DNA of 64,000 bases from Litoreibacter meonggei (GCF_003663885.1 NZ_RCCE01000006.1:285944-349943); one strand, 5' to 3'; positions 35,731 to 44,920 are shown, numbered from the stretch's first letter. Notes: generated by a model from the letters alone, not told the origin. A program made the numbers and translations.

Positions 35731-36708
35731 TCAATCCTCTTTGTCGGGTTCAACGAGTTGGCCGAGGCGCTGTAGAACTTCCTCGGCTTGCGAAATCATC
35801 TGATGAAGTGTGGCTTGCGCGGGTCCACGGTTCCCAATGAGATCCGCGGCTTCGCCAACGATCACGGCGGCAATGTCTGTATCACCCGCAGTCGTGGCGA
35901 CGTTGAAGCGAGCCTGCTCTGCCGTAAGGTTTTGCTTTAGGCCAATCATGTCCCCACTCCAGCGCCGCGTGAAGGCATTTCGCATGGTGCGTATGTTCCA
36001 ACCCGCTGGCCAATCGAGCCCACGAGCCAAGTCGAACACTGAACTGCGCTCGGTATCGTCACCTGTAGCTCGAACAGCGGCTTGTTTGGCATTTTCACTA
36101 GCTAGTGATTCATCGCTGGCAAAGAAGGTGGTTCCACACAATGCGCCCGAAGCGCCGAGCGCTAGGCCTGCTGCCAACCCACGTCCATCAGCAATGCCGC
36201 CGGCGGCGATGACAGGTATCCCTTGCGCTATATCGACAACTGCCGGGACAAAGGGCAGCGTTGCTCTGGCGCCGCCGTGTCCGCCTGCTTCAGTACCCTG
36301 CGCCACAATGGCATCCACGCCAGCCTCCACAGCTTCGCGGGCTTGGTCCAGTGTTTGCACCTGAACAATTAGCTTCGTGTTTCCGTGCCGAATTCGATGA
36401 AGAAACGGTTTGAAGTCTCCAAACGAGAGCATCAGCGCGGCAGGGTTTCGGGAGAGGGCAAGATCGAGTAAACTGGGCTCGCGCGCGAGCGACCAAGTGA
36501 TAAAGCCGACCCCGATCCGTGCATCACCCGCGGCGTCTAATTCGCGCTTGAGCCAACCAGCGTCGCCATAGCCGCCGCCAATCAGGCCCAAACCGCCGCC
36601 CCTGCTTACTGCCGCAGCAAGCGCGCCGCCGCTGACACCTGCCATTGGTGCCAATAAAACGGGATGTTCAATGTTGAACAGATCACAAAGAGATGTGCGT
36701 ATTGGCAT
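35731..36708 (-). CDS. Nitronate monooxygenase (2-nitropropane dioxygenase family)
   Basis: A 325-residue FMN-dependent TIM barrel. Features include HPVLLAPMAGVSGG, IVAQGTEAGGHGG (with the catalytic-region His), VIAAGGIADGRG and LALGASGALCGTTFFA, the FMN-phosphate site. The family oxidises alkyl nitronates, and some members act as quinone reductases. It lies five bases from the tautomerase gene in a likely operon. Confidence 0.92.
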   Translation of the reverse strand: MPIRTSLCDLFNIEHPVLLAPMAGVSGGALAAAVSRGGGLGLIGGGYGDAGWLKRELDAAGDARIGVGFITWSLAREPSLLDLALSRNPAALMLSFGDFKPFLHRIRHGNTKLIVQVQTLDQAREAVEAGVDAIVAQGTEAGGHGGARATLPFVPAVVDIAQGIPVIAAGGIADGRGLAAGLALGASGALCGTTFFASDESLASENAKQAAVRATGDDTERSSVFDLARGLDWPAGWNIRTMRNAFTRRWSGDMIGLKQNLTAEQARFNVATTAGDTDIAAVIVGEAADLIGNRGPAQATLHQMISQAEEVLQRLGQLVEPDKED

Positions 36709-36713
36709 TCAGC

Positions 36714-36920
36714 TCAACCCGCCGCTTCGCGTCTGTACTGTTCGACCGGCAGGCCACCGATGCCCCAATCCTCAAGCGCAACTTCGTCGATGACAACAAA
36801 AGTTGTTGCAGGGTTCTTGCCGAGTACGCGCACCAGCAAGTCGGTAACGCCGCTAATCAGCTCGCTTTTCTGATTGGGGGTGACGCCTTCTTGCGTCACC
36901 TTGATGTTTACATACGGCAT
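36714..36920 (-). CDS. 4-oxalocrotonate tautomerase-like enzyme
   Basis: A 68-residue protein starting MPYVNIKVTQEG. Removal of Met would expose the catalytic Pro1 of the tautomerase superfamily. An upstream in-frame ATG at 36980 would bury that proline and is rejected. TTFVVIDEV follows the family pattern. Eleven bases from the NTF2-like gene. Confidence 0.88.
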   Translation of the reverse strand: MPYVNIKVTQEGVTPNQKSELISGVTDLLVRVLGKNPATTFVVIDEVALEDWGIGGLPVEQYRREAAG

Positions 36921-36931
36921 ATCGGTTCCTT

Positions 36932-37306
36932 TCAGACTTCGCGTTCTGTGATGTGGAAAATCTTGGCCATGATCCGCCATGCGTTATCAGTGCGCACAAG
37001 GGTCAGAAAGTCGACAAAATCCTTCTGGCCGATGGAGCACCGCACGCGCGCAAAGGCAGTGTTTTCACCCGCAAATTCAATCGACTCGATCACATCTCGC
37101 CGGGGCTCATTGCGCGACTCCGGAGACACGCGCTTGACCACCACAGGAAAGTATTCATCCATTGTGCGATAAAGCAGTGGCACCTCATCTGCCGTTGCAT
37201 AGATCGCTTTTGGATGAAAGACGGTGGCCAGCCTGTCGGCGTCTGCGTGATAGAGACCATCGAAATAGGTCCCTAACACGCCGGATACTGCGGCGAACTC
37301 GGTCAT
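36932..37306 (-). CDS. NTF2-like / putative lumazine-binding family protein
   Basis: A 124-residue alpha+beta cone protein. The N-terminal GTYFDGLYHADADRLATVFHP and C-terminal WRIMAKIFH match the NTF2-like (SnoaL/lumazine-binding) family. The substrate is unknown. It overlaps the GST gene by four bases (37303-37306), so it is cotranslated with it. Confidence 0.85.
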   Translation of the reverse strand: MTEFAAVSGVLGTYFDGLYHADADRLATVFHPKAIYATADEVPLLYRTMDEYFPVVVKRVSPESRNEPRRDVIESIEFAGENTAFARVRCSIGQKDFVDFLTLVRTDNAWRIMAKIFHITEREV

Positions 37307-37926
37307 GCCGCCTGCTCCATCAGACCCTCCGAAACCATCGCTTTGATCGAGGAAGGACGCGCCGCAATACGTGCCACGTAAGCTTGGGTTTTCGGATGTG
37401 CGTCAAGGCTAACCCCGACAAATCCAGCCCAATTGAGCACCACGAATGCGTAGGCATCTGCGACAGTGAACGTGTCGCCGAGCAGAAAGGCACGACCGTC
37501 TGCGAGACATTGCTCAACATGCGTGGCGCGGCGGTGGACACCAGCCTCGACTCTCTGCCTTTGTTCGTCATTCAGCTCCTTTCCCGAAAAGAACGGACTG
37601 AAAGATTTGTGTAGCTCAGACGAGACGAAATTGAGGGCTTCCTGAAGCCGGACGCGCGCCAACGTGCCGTTCGGCGGTGCAAGGCCCGCATCAGGGGATT
37701 GATCGGCCAGATATTGCAGCACGGCTGGGTTTTCAGTGATGATCTCACCTTCGTCGGTGATCAGAGCGGGAACATAGCCGTTCGGGCTGATTTCAAGGAA
37801 ATTATCGCCAGCCTCGGTTTTGTTTGCTCCGGTGTCTGTCTTGTCGAGGTCAAACGAGACGCCAAGTTCGTTCAGGATGATGTGCGATGCCAGTGAGCAC
37901 GCACCCGGTTTGTAATGAAGTTTCAT
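37303..37926 (-). CDS. Glutathione S-transferase
   Basis: A 207-residue GST. The thioredoxin-like N-terminal domain starts MKLHYKPGACSLASHI (catalytic Ser/Cys region), with the glutathione-binding ENPAVLQYLAD near residue 65. A helical C-terminal domain includes TVADAYAFVVLNW. It resembles bacterial beta-class GstA proteins. First gene of the leftward operon, divergent from HxlR. Confidence 0.92.
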   Translation of the reverse strand: MKLHYKPGACSLASHIILNELGVSFDLDKTDTGANKTEAGDNFLEISPNGYVPALITDEGEIITENPAVLQYLADQSPDAGLAPPNGTLARVRLQEALNFVSSELHKSFSPFFSGKELNDEQRQRVEAGVHRRATHVEQCLADGRAFLLGDTFTVADAYAFVVLNWAGFVGVSLDAHPKTQAYVARIAARPSSIKAMVSEGLMEQAA

Positions 37927-37992
37927 CTGTATTTGCTCCGGTTGGTTGGGTTGATGGATAAGAGATGACGTACAGACTTACCGTTGACAACT

Positions 37993-38038
37993 AGGTTTCC
38001 ACTAGTTACCAAATTATCCAGTTACCCTCTGGAAACCT
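37993..38038. promoter_or_regulatory. Inverted and direct repeats, probable HxlR operator
   Basis: AGGTTTCC (37993-38000) and GGAAACCT (38031-38038) form perfect inverted arms in the GST-hxlR divergent region. Between and just after them AGTTACC, AGTTACC and GGTTACC recur. HxlR regulators usually bind such sites to repress both neighbours until an electrophile oxidises them. Confidence 0.6.
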
Positions 38039-38050
38039 GGTTACCCGTAA

Positions 38051-38401
38051 ATGCCGCTTAAAGTCCGTAAAAACAAAAGCCCCAGCCCGCCGCCGCCCTG
38101 CATGTTGAGCCATTGCATGGCTGTGATCTCGGGCGCATGGGCAGCAAATGTGATTTGGTCGCTACGTGCGGGGCCTCGCCGCTTCAACGAATTACGAACT
38201 GACATCCCTCCAATTTCGGCCAAGGTGCTGTCTGCACGGTTGAGTGAATTGGAGCAGCGCGGTGTGCTATCGCGAAACGTTCAACCCACCTCGCCACCCT
38301 CTGTTGAATATGCCCTGACGGATCTGGGCGGCGAACTTGTGCCAGCACTCGAGGCAATCGTAGAAGTTGGCCACCGATTAAAGATGCGCGACGACGGATG
38401 A
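38051..38401 (+). CDS. HxlR-family transcriptional regulator
   Basis: A 116-residue winged-helix protein. The HxlR signature runs from VISGAWAANVIWSLRAGPRRF through LSARLSELEQRGVLSR to YALTDLGGEL. A Cys at residue 17 is close to the redox-sensing cysteine position of YodB/HypR-type HxlR proteins. Divergent from the detoxification operon it presumably controls. Confidence 0.9.
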   Translation: MPLKVRKNKSPSPPPPCMLSHCMAVISGAWAANVIWSLRAGPRRFNELRTDIPPISAKVLSARLSELEQRGVLSRNVQPTSPPSVEYALTDLGGELVPALEAIVEVGHRLKMRDDG

Positions 38402-38424
38402 AGCCTTCCCTCGCGACGTAACAT

Positions 38425-38853
38425 CTACGACGCTTGGATCAGTTCAATCCGGTAGCCGTCCGGATCCTTGACAAACGCGATGATCTCACGCTCACCGGTT
38501 TCATCTGACGCCATCTTCATTGGACCGGGTGCCCTGACAATTTCGACGCCCTGTTTGGACAGGTCAGTGCACACTTGGTGGATGTCATGCACCTCCAGCG
38601 CAATATGTCCGTACCCGGTCCCGTGGAAGTAGCTGTTGTCGCCCCAATTATTGGTCAGCTCAATCAGCGCGTCACTGTCGGGATAGCCGACAAAAACCAG
38701 CGTAAATTCCGCGTCTGTGAACGTCTCGCGACGCACTTCCCGCATGCCCAAAGCATCACAATAGAAGCGCAGCGACCGGTCAAGGTCTTGGACACGGATC
38801 ATGGTATATAGAATAGCGTGTGGGGTCTTAGTGGCGTTTAGGTTGGTATTCAT
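38425..38853 (-). CDS. gloA: Lactoylglutathione lyase (glyoxalase I)
   Basis: A 142-residue glyoxalase I. It shows TMIRVQDLDRSLRFYCDALGM, LIELTNNWG, GYGHIALEV and FVKDPDGYRIELIQ, which include the metal-binding His and Glu residues. It isomerises the methylglyoxal-glutathione hemithioacetal. Leftward, just before a secreted-protein gene; the HxlR gene converges on it. Confidence 0.95.
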   Translation of the reverse strand: MNTNLNATKTPHAILYTMIRVQDLDRSLRFYCDALGMREVRRETFTDAEFTLVFVGYPDSDALIELTNNWGDNSYFHGTGYGHIALEVHDIHQVCTDLSKQGVEIVRAPGPMKMASDETGEREIIAFVKDPDGYRIELIQAS

Positions 38854-38915
38854 GTTTGCGCACCTGAAGAAATCATGGACTGGGGGCAGACCGTATCCGC
38901 CCCCAGATGGAAACT

Positions 38916-39386
38916 TTAACGGCAGATTTCGCCTTGGTAGCGGACCAGCCCGACAAGGTTGTCGTTGTCACGCAAATCGACAAGACCATAGCTGTTGAAC
39001 TGCCCAGAGTAGCCTTTCATCGTGCCGCGTGTGACGTCGGGTTGAATGTCGTAGGTGATCTCGATCATAAAGCGACCCGGCTTGCCTGGCACCGCAGTCA
39101 AAACTCCCAAGTCCTTGGTTTGGAAGGCGCCCCCGTCGTCGCGACCAAAATAATGCTCCATGTCCATTTCAAGGCCCGTTTCGGTCTCGCGGGTGGCGGT
39201 GATCTTTCCGGCGGCATTCTGAACGGCACCTGTCAAAGCGGCCGAGATGATCGTCGGCTGGCCGTCGCCTTCGCCAAAGAAGTTGGGGATCGCCACGCCG
39301 CCCATTTCAAAGCAATCAGCCGCCATCGCTGCTGTTGATGACATCGCAAGGGCCATAATGGCACCAGAGAGAGAATTCAGTTTCAT
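38916..39386 (-). CDS. Exported protein of unknown function
   Basis: A 156-residue protein with a clear signal peptide (MALAMSSTAAMAADC). The ATG at 39470 would put a non-signal leader in front and is rejected for 39386 (MKLNSLSG). The mature part contains acidic and Gly/Asp-rich stretches (GEGDGQP, GRDDGGA). I do not recognise a family. It lies between gloA and the duplicated-domain protein on the same strand. Confidence 0.7.
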   Translation of the reverse strand: MKLNSLSGAIMALAMSSTAAMAADCFEMGGVAIPNFFGEGDGQPTIISAALTGAVQNAAGKITATRETETGLEMDMEHYFGRDDGGAFQTKDLGVLTAVPGKPGRFMIEITYDIQPDVTRGTMKGYSGQFNSYGLVDLRDNDNLVGLVRYQGEICR

Positions 39387-39411
39387 AGTATTTCCGTTCA
39401 TTTTTGGGGAG

Positions 39412-40203
39412 TTACAGATAGTAGGGAGAATTGAGGTCGCGGCTCGCGTCCTCGGTGACACGCGCATCAAACACCCGCGTATAGAAGGCAGCGTTCATCG
39501 CTGCTGTGGTTTTCGGGAAGGCATTGATGGCAAAGTCCAATGCGTTTTCGACTGTGTCGAATGCGTCTAGCCCGCCTAGCGTGTGGGTGTTGTGCCCGCT
39601 AAGCCAGACTTTGGATAGCAGCCCCTTTTGCGTGCGCAAAACCGGATTGCGGTCGCGCCAAGGTGCCTTTTCAAACGGCACTGAAACCTGCACTTCGGTG
39701 TAGACAAATGCGCCCGGCTCGGACGTGACGTGCCCGCCGAAATGGGGGGCATCCATGGCTGCACTGGCCTCTGCGGTTGCCTGATTGTCAAAGACGCGGG
39801 TGGTTTGGGCCACGCCAAAATCACGGGCCAGTGCCGGGAAGAAATCGGTGCAATACAGCAAGGAATCTTCGACGCTGGCAAAACCATAAAGCCCGCCAAC
39901 CGAGTTGTTGCCCAGCCCCGACAACCACGTTTTGTCGATAAACCCCGGTTGGGCGGCGATGGCAGCATTTAGCTTTTGCCAAGGGACGTTGTTGAACGGT
40001 AGGGAGGCTTGCAATTCGGTGTAAACAAAGGCGTTGGCACGCATGGTTTGATGTTCCTTTTGGTTGGTCTGTGCAGTTGAGCGAGCGGCGAGGGCCGAAA
40101 ACCCCAGTGCCGCAACGGGAATTGCGGCCATCCCTGTGGCAACTTTGCGCCGTGAAAGCGGTACAGCATTCCCGGGCGCGTGCCGGGGCACACGTGAGGC
40201 CAT
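39412..40203 (-). CDS. Tat-exported protein with two tandem YdhR-like domains
   Basis: A 263-residue protein. It starts with a twin-arginine signal (PLSRRKVATGMAAI, cut near STAQ) and AAGGAG precedes it. The body is a tandem duplication: FVYTELQASLPF...WQKLNAAI...KTWLSGLGNN...TTRVFDNQAT near residues 57-150, and FVYTEVQVSVPF...WRDRNPVL...KVWLSGHNTH...YTRVFDARVT near 165-255. The repeat recalls YdhR-like ferredoxin-fold monooxygenase-type domains, with low certainty. A second good start at 40044 could yield a cytoplasmic form lacking the signal. Divergent from the TetR gene. Confidence 0.75.
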   Translation of the reverse strand: MASRVPRHAPGNAVPLSRRKVATGMAAIPVAALGFSALAARSTAQTNQKEHQTMRANAFVYTELQASLPFNNVPWQKLNAAIAAQPGFIDKTWLSGLGNNSVGGLYGFASVEDSLLYCTDFFPALARDFGVAQTTRVFDNQATAEASAAMDAPHFGGHVTSEPGAFVYTEVQVSVPFEKAPWRDRNPVLRTQKGLLSKVWLSGHNTHTLGGLDAFDTVENALDFAINAFPKTTAAMNAAFYTRVFDARVTEDASRDLNSPYYL

Positions 40204-40263
40204 GTCGTCATCTCCTTAAGATTTGCACCACCTACCTTGGTGGTTGTCTTGGGGTGGAAGTCG

Positions 40264-40340
40264 AAATATAACGACCTCTATATATTGCTAACTCGACTGG
40301 CATTTTGCGTCAATCGAAAAATATAACGATCGATATATTT
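40264..40340. promoter_or_regulatory. Two imperfect AT-rich palindromes, probable TetR operators
   Basis: AAATATAACG starts both sites: 40264-40285, and 40319-40340 where it reads toward CGATATATTT about a central CGATCG. They lie between the divergent Tat protein and TetR genes, so the regulator probably represses both. Confidence 0.55.
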
Positions 40341-40363
40341 AGTTACAGAGGCTTGAATTGATT

Positions 40364-40942
40364 ATGAAAAAATCCGAAGCGACCAAAGCCAAACTGCTTG
40401 AATCATCGGGGCGAGCGTTCCGAAGGGAGGGCTATGCCGGGATCGGGGTCGACTCCATTGCGAAAGACGCCGGGGTTACATCGGGTGCCTTCTATTCTCA
40501 TCTAAAGTCCAAGAACGAAGCATTTTGCGCGGCTCTCGTCGCGGGTCTGGAAGAGGTCCTTGCCGCATTGCCTGCCTACCGCGAAGCCCACGGCGACCAA
40601 TGGCCCGCAGCTTTTGCGGATTACTATCTTGGCCAAGATCATCGGCTTGATCTTGAAGGCGGTTGTGCAATGACCAGCCTGACGCCCGAAGTCGTCAGGG
40701 CAGAGGCCGAAGTGCAAACCGAATATGCTGCAATGATGGGCCGTATCGTCAAAGAGATCGCAATACATTTACCGCAAACCGCCGCGGCAGATCAACAAGA
40801 AGGCCGAGCATGGGCCTTTCTTTCAACGCTCATTGGCGGACTGACACTGGCCCGAGCCGTGGGAGCGGGCTCTGCAGCCAGCGAGATCGAACGCGCAAGC
40901 AAAGCAGCGGCACTTGAGATAATCGGCTTTTCTGCGGCATAG
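40364..40942 (+). CDS. TetR-family transcriptional regulator
   Basis: A 192-residue regulator. Its helix-turn-helix is IGVDSIAKDAGVTSGAFYSHLKSKNEAF, with the usual ligand domain beyond. The ATG at 40364 and a TTG at 40358 (better spaced from GAGG) are both possible. Its target is probably the divergent 39412-40203 gene and itself, from the two palindromes between them. Confidence 0.9.
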   Translation: MKKSEATKAKLLESSGRAFRREGYAGIGVDSIAKDAGVTSGAFYSHLKSKNEAFCAALVAGLEEVLAALPAYREAHGDQWPAAFADYYLGQDHRLDLEGGCAMTSLTPEVVRAEAEVQTEYAAMMGRIVKEIAIHLPQTAAADQQEGRAWAFLSTLIGGLTLARAVGAGSAASEIERASKAAALEIIGFSAA

Positions 40943-40949
40943 CTTCAAC

Positions 40950-41155
40950 CAATTGCATCGTTTTGGTTTGGAAAAGTGAGCGTGTGAACATCAACATGTA
41001 ATTTATGCAATTGCTTTTCGCCATGAACAAGTCGAGGTCCAACTTTGCCTTTGTACCGGCAACAAGACAGATCGCTCCTTGGGGGGCGATAATCCGGCAC
41101 ATCAATTCCCAATATGGAATGTTGTCGTTGCAGTTGAGGATATCGGGAATGTCAG
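40950..41155 (-). pseudogene. Zinc-binding dehydrogenase / quinone oxidoreductase remnant
   Basis: A - strand fragment reading RIIAPQGAICLVAGTKAKLDLDL and FMFTRSLFQTKTM-like text (here MLMFTRSLFQT). I recall this C-terminal region from zinc-type alcohol dehydrogenase / quinone oxidoreductase proteins. No N-terminal domain or cofactor motif is present. It sits between the fructokinase remnant and the convergent TetR gene. Confidence 0.6.
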
Positions 41156-41156
41156 C

Positions 41157-41556
41157 TTAGCCAAGTTCCTTTAACTGCGCTTTGATGACCCAGTTCAGAT
41201 CCTCTTCGGAAACCTTGACGATGTCGGCAGCAGTGATCTTCCTGCCAGCAGCAACCAATAGCGATCTGCGTCTTGAATAAAGCGGGGGCGGTTTTGGGAT
41301 CGAGCATCACCGCGCAGGTGCGACCCTGACTTTCCTGCAGCCACGCATACGCATCAGCACCCGGCCCACAGGCGAGACTAATACCTCCGAAGGACAACAC
41401 CGTTACGTTGCTCTACAAGGAGGGCATGTCTGCAGGCGTCCCAGTGCTATCACGGTGTTAAAACGGCTCCGCCCGCATGCGCTACGCCCCCCCTCGCCCG
41501 GAAACGGTAGGCTCTGGGATCATGTCTACTAAGGCTGCTCCACAACATAGGATCAT
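41157..41556 (-). pseudogene. Decayed PfkB-family fructokinase
   Basis: The start MILCCGAALVDMIPEPTV and FNTVIALGRL match the N-terminus of fructokinases. After a deletion of roughly 80 residues the frame continues LSFGGISLACGPGADAYAWL, CAVMLDP, then shifts frame to ADIVKVSEEDLNWV and ends at 41157. A working enzyme has about 300 residues; only about 130 codons remain. The Rhodobacter polyol operon ends with a fructokinase (mtlZ) after mtlK, exactly this position. Confidence 0.82.
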
Positions 41557-41637
41557 CTCTTTTTGCCTTTCGATGGCACGGCAGTTCCGTGGCTTTTATC
41601 GACGTGCTACGCCGCAATCTTTGAGAAAAGCGCAGTT

Positions 41638-43134
41638 TCATTCCGCCAGATAGGCGTCGATGGTCACTTCCGTTCCCTCCGCCCAGATCATCTGTAGCCA
41701 CTTGCAAAAGGCGTTGGCAAAGCGGGGTTCCTTGGCCAGATCGCCGTAATACTGGCTTTGTAGGAGCCAGACCACGGGATTGGTCTGCGCTAATTTGGCG
41801 GTCCTTTGCAGATCATCCCAGAAAGGGTCATTGGGTTCAATCTGTGTCCCATCTTCGCGCGTGCCTTCACACATGCGGGCCCATGCAGCCGAGACCAGCG
41901 CAAGGCCGTCGATCGGCGTACCAGCGGATATTCCATCGCGAATGGAGGGGATCACAAAGCCAGGATGGCGCGAAGACCCATCGAAGGCCACCCGACGTGT
42001 CGTGTCAACGATATGCGGGTTTGAGAACCGCTGCGCAATCAAATCTACATATGCGTTTGGGGTCATGCCGGGGACAGCTTTTACAAACGGTGCAATCTCT
42101 TCGCGCGCAAGCTTGGTAAACAGTGTCGCAACGCTTTCATTGGCCATACAGTCGGCGATTGTTGCCATCGACTGCAGCTCCCCGATGCCAGAGATAACCT
42201 GATGCCCGCCATTAAGAATGCGAATTTTCATGGCCTCAAAGTCGTGCACCTTGTCGGTCAGGGTCGCGCCGACCAGATCCCACGCGGGCCTGCCTGCGCA
42301 GAAATCATCCTCGATCACCCATTGGCGAAATTTCTCATGCGTCACGGGAACAGCGTCATCTATGCCAATGGCGCGTACGAGTTCGCGTTCTTTCGGTCCT
42401 GTCGCTGGCACGATGCAATCGACCATCGAATTGGGGAAGGTGCAGTTTGTATCAATCCATTCGGCCAGGTCCGGGTCGGACATCCGCGCCAATGAAACCA
42501 CGGTTTGCCGCAGCATATTGCCGTTCCCTTGCAGATTGTCGCAACTCAGGCCGGTAAAAGGCCCGGTCCCGCTGTCGCGTCTGAGACGCAATGCTGCGAC
42601 CATCGCGCCGAACGCTGTTTTCGGGCTTGTGGGATGCGCAGCATCAAAGGCCATATCGGGGTGTGTTCTGTCAAATTCTTTGGTGACAGGTGCGATGTAA
42701 TAGCCACCTTCCGTCACAGTCAGCGCCACGATCCTGACCTCGGCCAGCGCCATCTGCGCGATAAGCGGCGCGTTGTCCTGCTGGACCGGGATATAGTCAG
42801 TCATTGCGCCGACAACTTCGGCATTGAATCCCTCTGGCGACAATTCGATCAGCGTGGTCATGTAGTCTTGGGCCATCAGTTTCAGGCGCTGTTCTTCATC
42901 ATTCGGTCTGACGCCCGCACCCATAATGGCCCAATCCTGTGCCAGCCCCTGCTGCATCAGCCGGTGGAGATACCATGCCTGATGTGCACGGTGAAAGTTG
43001 CCCAGACCAATGTGAACGATGCCAGGGGTCAGTGCTGACCGATCATATGACGGGATCGAAACCCCAGCGGGCAAATTACCCAACGATGTATTGCACAGCT
43101 TGATCGTTGGCGGGATATGATTTGGCACTTTCAT
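41638..43134 (-). CDS. mtlK: Mannitol 2-dehydrogenase
   Basis: A 498-residue long-chain polyol dehydrogenase. GIVHIGLGNFHRAHQAWY binds NAD and VTEGGYY, NSMVDCIVPATG, WVIEDDF and KIRILNGGHQ are family marks, including the catalytic lysine region. It oxidises mannitol to fructose. The ATG at 43134 shares a base with the smoS stop (TGATG). Last intact gene of the operon; the fructokinase that should use its product is decayed at 41157-41556. Confidence 0.93.
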   Translation of the reverse strand: MKVPNHIPPTIKLCNTSLGNLPAGVSIPSYDRSALTPGIVHIGLGNFHRAHQAWYLHRLMQQGLAQDWAIMGAGVRPNDEEQRLKLMAQDYMTTLIELSPEGFNAEVVGAMTDYIPVQQDNAPLIAQMALAEVRIVALTVTEGGYYIAPVTKEFDRTHPDMAFDAAHPTSPKTAFGAMVAALRLRRDSGTGPFTGLSCDNLQGNGNMLRQTVVSLARMSDPDLAEWIDTNCTFPNSMVDCIVPATGPKERELVRAIGIDDAVPVTHEKFRQWVIEDDFCAGRPAWDLVGATLTDKVHDFEAMKIRILNGGHQVISGIGELQSMATIADCMANESVATLFTKLAREEIAPFVKAVPGMTPNAYVDLIAQRFSNPHIVDTTRRVAFDGSSRHPGFVIPSIRDGISAGTPIDGLALVSAAWARMCEGTREDGTQIEPNDPFWDDLQRTAKLAQTNPVVWLLQSQYYGDLAKEPRFANAFCKWLQMIWAEGTEVTIDAYLAE

Positions 43135-43907
43135 CAATTCATCCAGTTCCCACCATCAACATTGTAGGTCTGGGCCACAATGTAGGAGGCATCATCGCTG
43201 GCCAGAAAAATCGCCATTCCAGTCAAGTCTTCCGCAGTGCCCATCCGTCCAAATGGCACGGCCTCACCAACTTCTTGCTTTTTCTGGCCGGGAGCCTTGC
43301 CCTCGTATTCGGCAAAAAGAGCATCGACACCATCCCAATGCTTGCCATTCACCACACCAGGGGAAATGGCGTTCACATTAATTCCGTGTTGGATCAGGTT
43401 CAATCCCGCCGATTGGGTCAGGCTGATCACCGCAGCCTTGCTTGCGCAGTACACCGCCACAAGGGGTTCACCACGCCGCCCCGCCTGAGAGGCCATGTTG
43501 ATAATGCGGCCTTTGATACCGCGATCAATCATATGGCGTGCAACGGCTTGCAGTGTAAACAGTGTACCGGAGACATTGATGTCAAAAACGCGTGCGTATT
43601 GTTGTCGGGTGATCTGTTCTATCGGTGCGGCTGTGAAAATCGCGGCGTTGTTGATCAGAATATCAATCTGTCCGAAGGCATCCACAGTGGTTGCAACGCC
43701 TGCGTCAATGCTGGACTGATCCGTCACATCCATATGCACGGCTATGGCGGCATCACCGGTCTCGGCTGCCGCAGCCAAAACGCGGCCCTCATCTATATCC
43801 GCCAACGCGACACGCGCGCCCTCAGCCATGTAAGCCTTGGCAAAGGCCAGCCCGATGCCTTGGGCTGCACCTGTGATCAAAGCGGTTTTACCAGCAAGCC
43901 GGTTCAT
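43134..43907 (-). CDS. smoS: Sorbitol (polyol) dehydrogenase, SDR
   Basis: A 257-residue SDR with [12 protein letters not shown] and the YCASKAAV active site, ending VDGGNWMN. The reading frame extends to 44099, but the ATG at 43907 ([13 protein letters not shown]) gives a normal SDR and a four-base overlap with smoK. Sequence and position match SmoS, which oxidises glucitol and related polyols. Confidence 0.92.
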   Translation of the reverse strand: MNRLAGKTALITGAAQGIGLAFAKAYMAEGARVALADIDEGRVLAAAAETGDAAIAVHMDVTDQSSIDAGVATTVDAFGQIDILINNAAIFTAAPIEQITRQQYARVFDINVSGTLFTLQAVARHMIDRGIKGRIINMASQAGRRGEPLVAVYCASKAAVISLTQSAGLNLIQHGINVNAISPGVVNGKHWDGVDALFAEYEGKAPGQKKQEVGEAVPFGRMGTAEDLTGMAIFLASDDASYIVAQTYNVDGGNWMN

Positions 43908-44908
43908 ACGATCCGCAATCCTTCCGCGTCGAAACGATGCATTTCGCTGGCGCGTGGCGTCAGATGGATCGTGTCGCCGTGTTTCAGGCTGACGTCGCCA
44001 ATCGCGCGTACAGTCAAGATTTTCGCCACACCCGTGTTGTGGATGTGAAAGAATGTATCTGATCCAAGATGCTCTGCCACGCCGACAGTGCCCTGCCATT
44101 GCCCACCGCTTTCAACGACATCGATGTGTTCCGGGCGAAAACCAATCGTGTGGGCATCGTGTTTGGCGGCTTCATCCCCAGTGAGCAGGTTCATTTTCGG
44201 AGATCCGATAAAGCCCGCCACAAAGGTGTTTCGCGGCGCGCGGTATAATTCCAAAGGAGAGCCCACCTGTTCGATCACACCGGCCTGAAGCACAACGATC
44301 TTGTCAGCCATAGTCATCGCCTCGACCTGATCATGGGTCACATAGACCATGGTCGTGCCAAGCTTTGCATGAAGCTCGGAGATTTCCATCCGCATGCCAA
44401 CACGCAACGCTGCATCTAGGTTTGAGAGCGGCTCGTCAAACAAAAACGCCGACGGCTCGCGGACAATCGCACGGCCTATGGCGACGCGTTGACGCTGACC
44501 GCCCGACAACTGGCCGGGGCGGCGGTCAATGTAATCCGCGAGATTCAAAACGTCTGCGGCGGCGTTCACCCGTTTGTCGATTTCGGCGTTGTCCATCTTT
44601 GCCATTTTCAACGGAAAGGCGATGTTATTGCGCACCGACATATGTGGGTAAAGTGCGTAGGATTGAAACACCATGGCCAGACCGCGCTTCGCGGGCACCA
44701 GATCTGTGGCGTCGATTCCATCGATCTCGATATGGCCCGACGTGATGTCCTCAAGCCCTGCGATCAAACGCAGGAGCGTTGATTTACCGCAACCGGAGGG
44801 GCCGACGAAGACGGTGAATTCGCCGTCGTGGATGGTCAAATCAAGAGGCGGAATGACTTGTACGTCGCCAAAGCTTTTGGTGACCTGTTTGAGTTCGATT
44901 TGTCCCAT
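43904..44908 (-). CDS. smoK: Polyol ABC transporter ATP-binding protein
   Basis: A 334-residue CUT1 ATPase. Walker A is GPSGCGKST, signature [14 protein letters not shown], Walker B FLFDEP and switch VTHDQ. A C-terminal TOBE region follows from about residue 240. It energises the SmoEFG polyol importer and lies 12 bases from smoG. A long antisense frame is discounted. Confidence 0.94.
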   Translation of the reverse strand: MGQIELKQVTKSFGDVQVIPPLDLTIHDGEFTVFVGPSGCGKSTLLRLIAGLEDITSGHIEIDGIDATDLVPAKRGLAMVFQSYALYPHMSVRNNIAFPLKMAKMDNAEIDKRVNAAADVLNLADYIDRRPGQLSGGQRQRVAIGRAIVREPSAFLFDEPLSNLDAALRVGMRMEISELHAKLGTTMVYVTHDQVEAMTMADKIVVLQAGVIEQVGSPLELYRAPRNTFVAGFIGSPKMNLLTGDEAAKHDAHTIGFRPEHIDVVESGGQWQGTVGVAEHLGSDTFFHIHNTGVAKILTVRAIGDVSLKHGDTIHLTPRASEMHRFDAEGLRIV

Positions 44909-44920
44909 AAGTCAGGTTCC

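Noticed and set aside
43107..44048. 313-codon + strand frame across smoS and smoK
   Set aside because: Antisense to two genes with clear catalytic motifs and ATGA overlaps.
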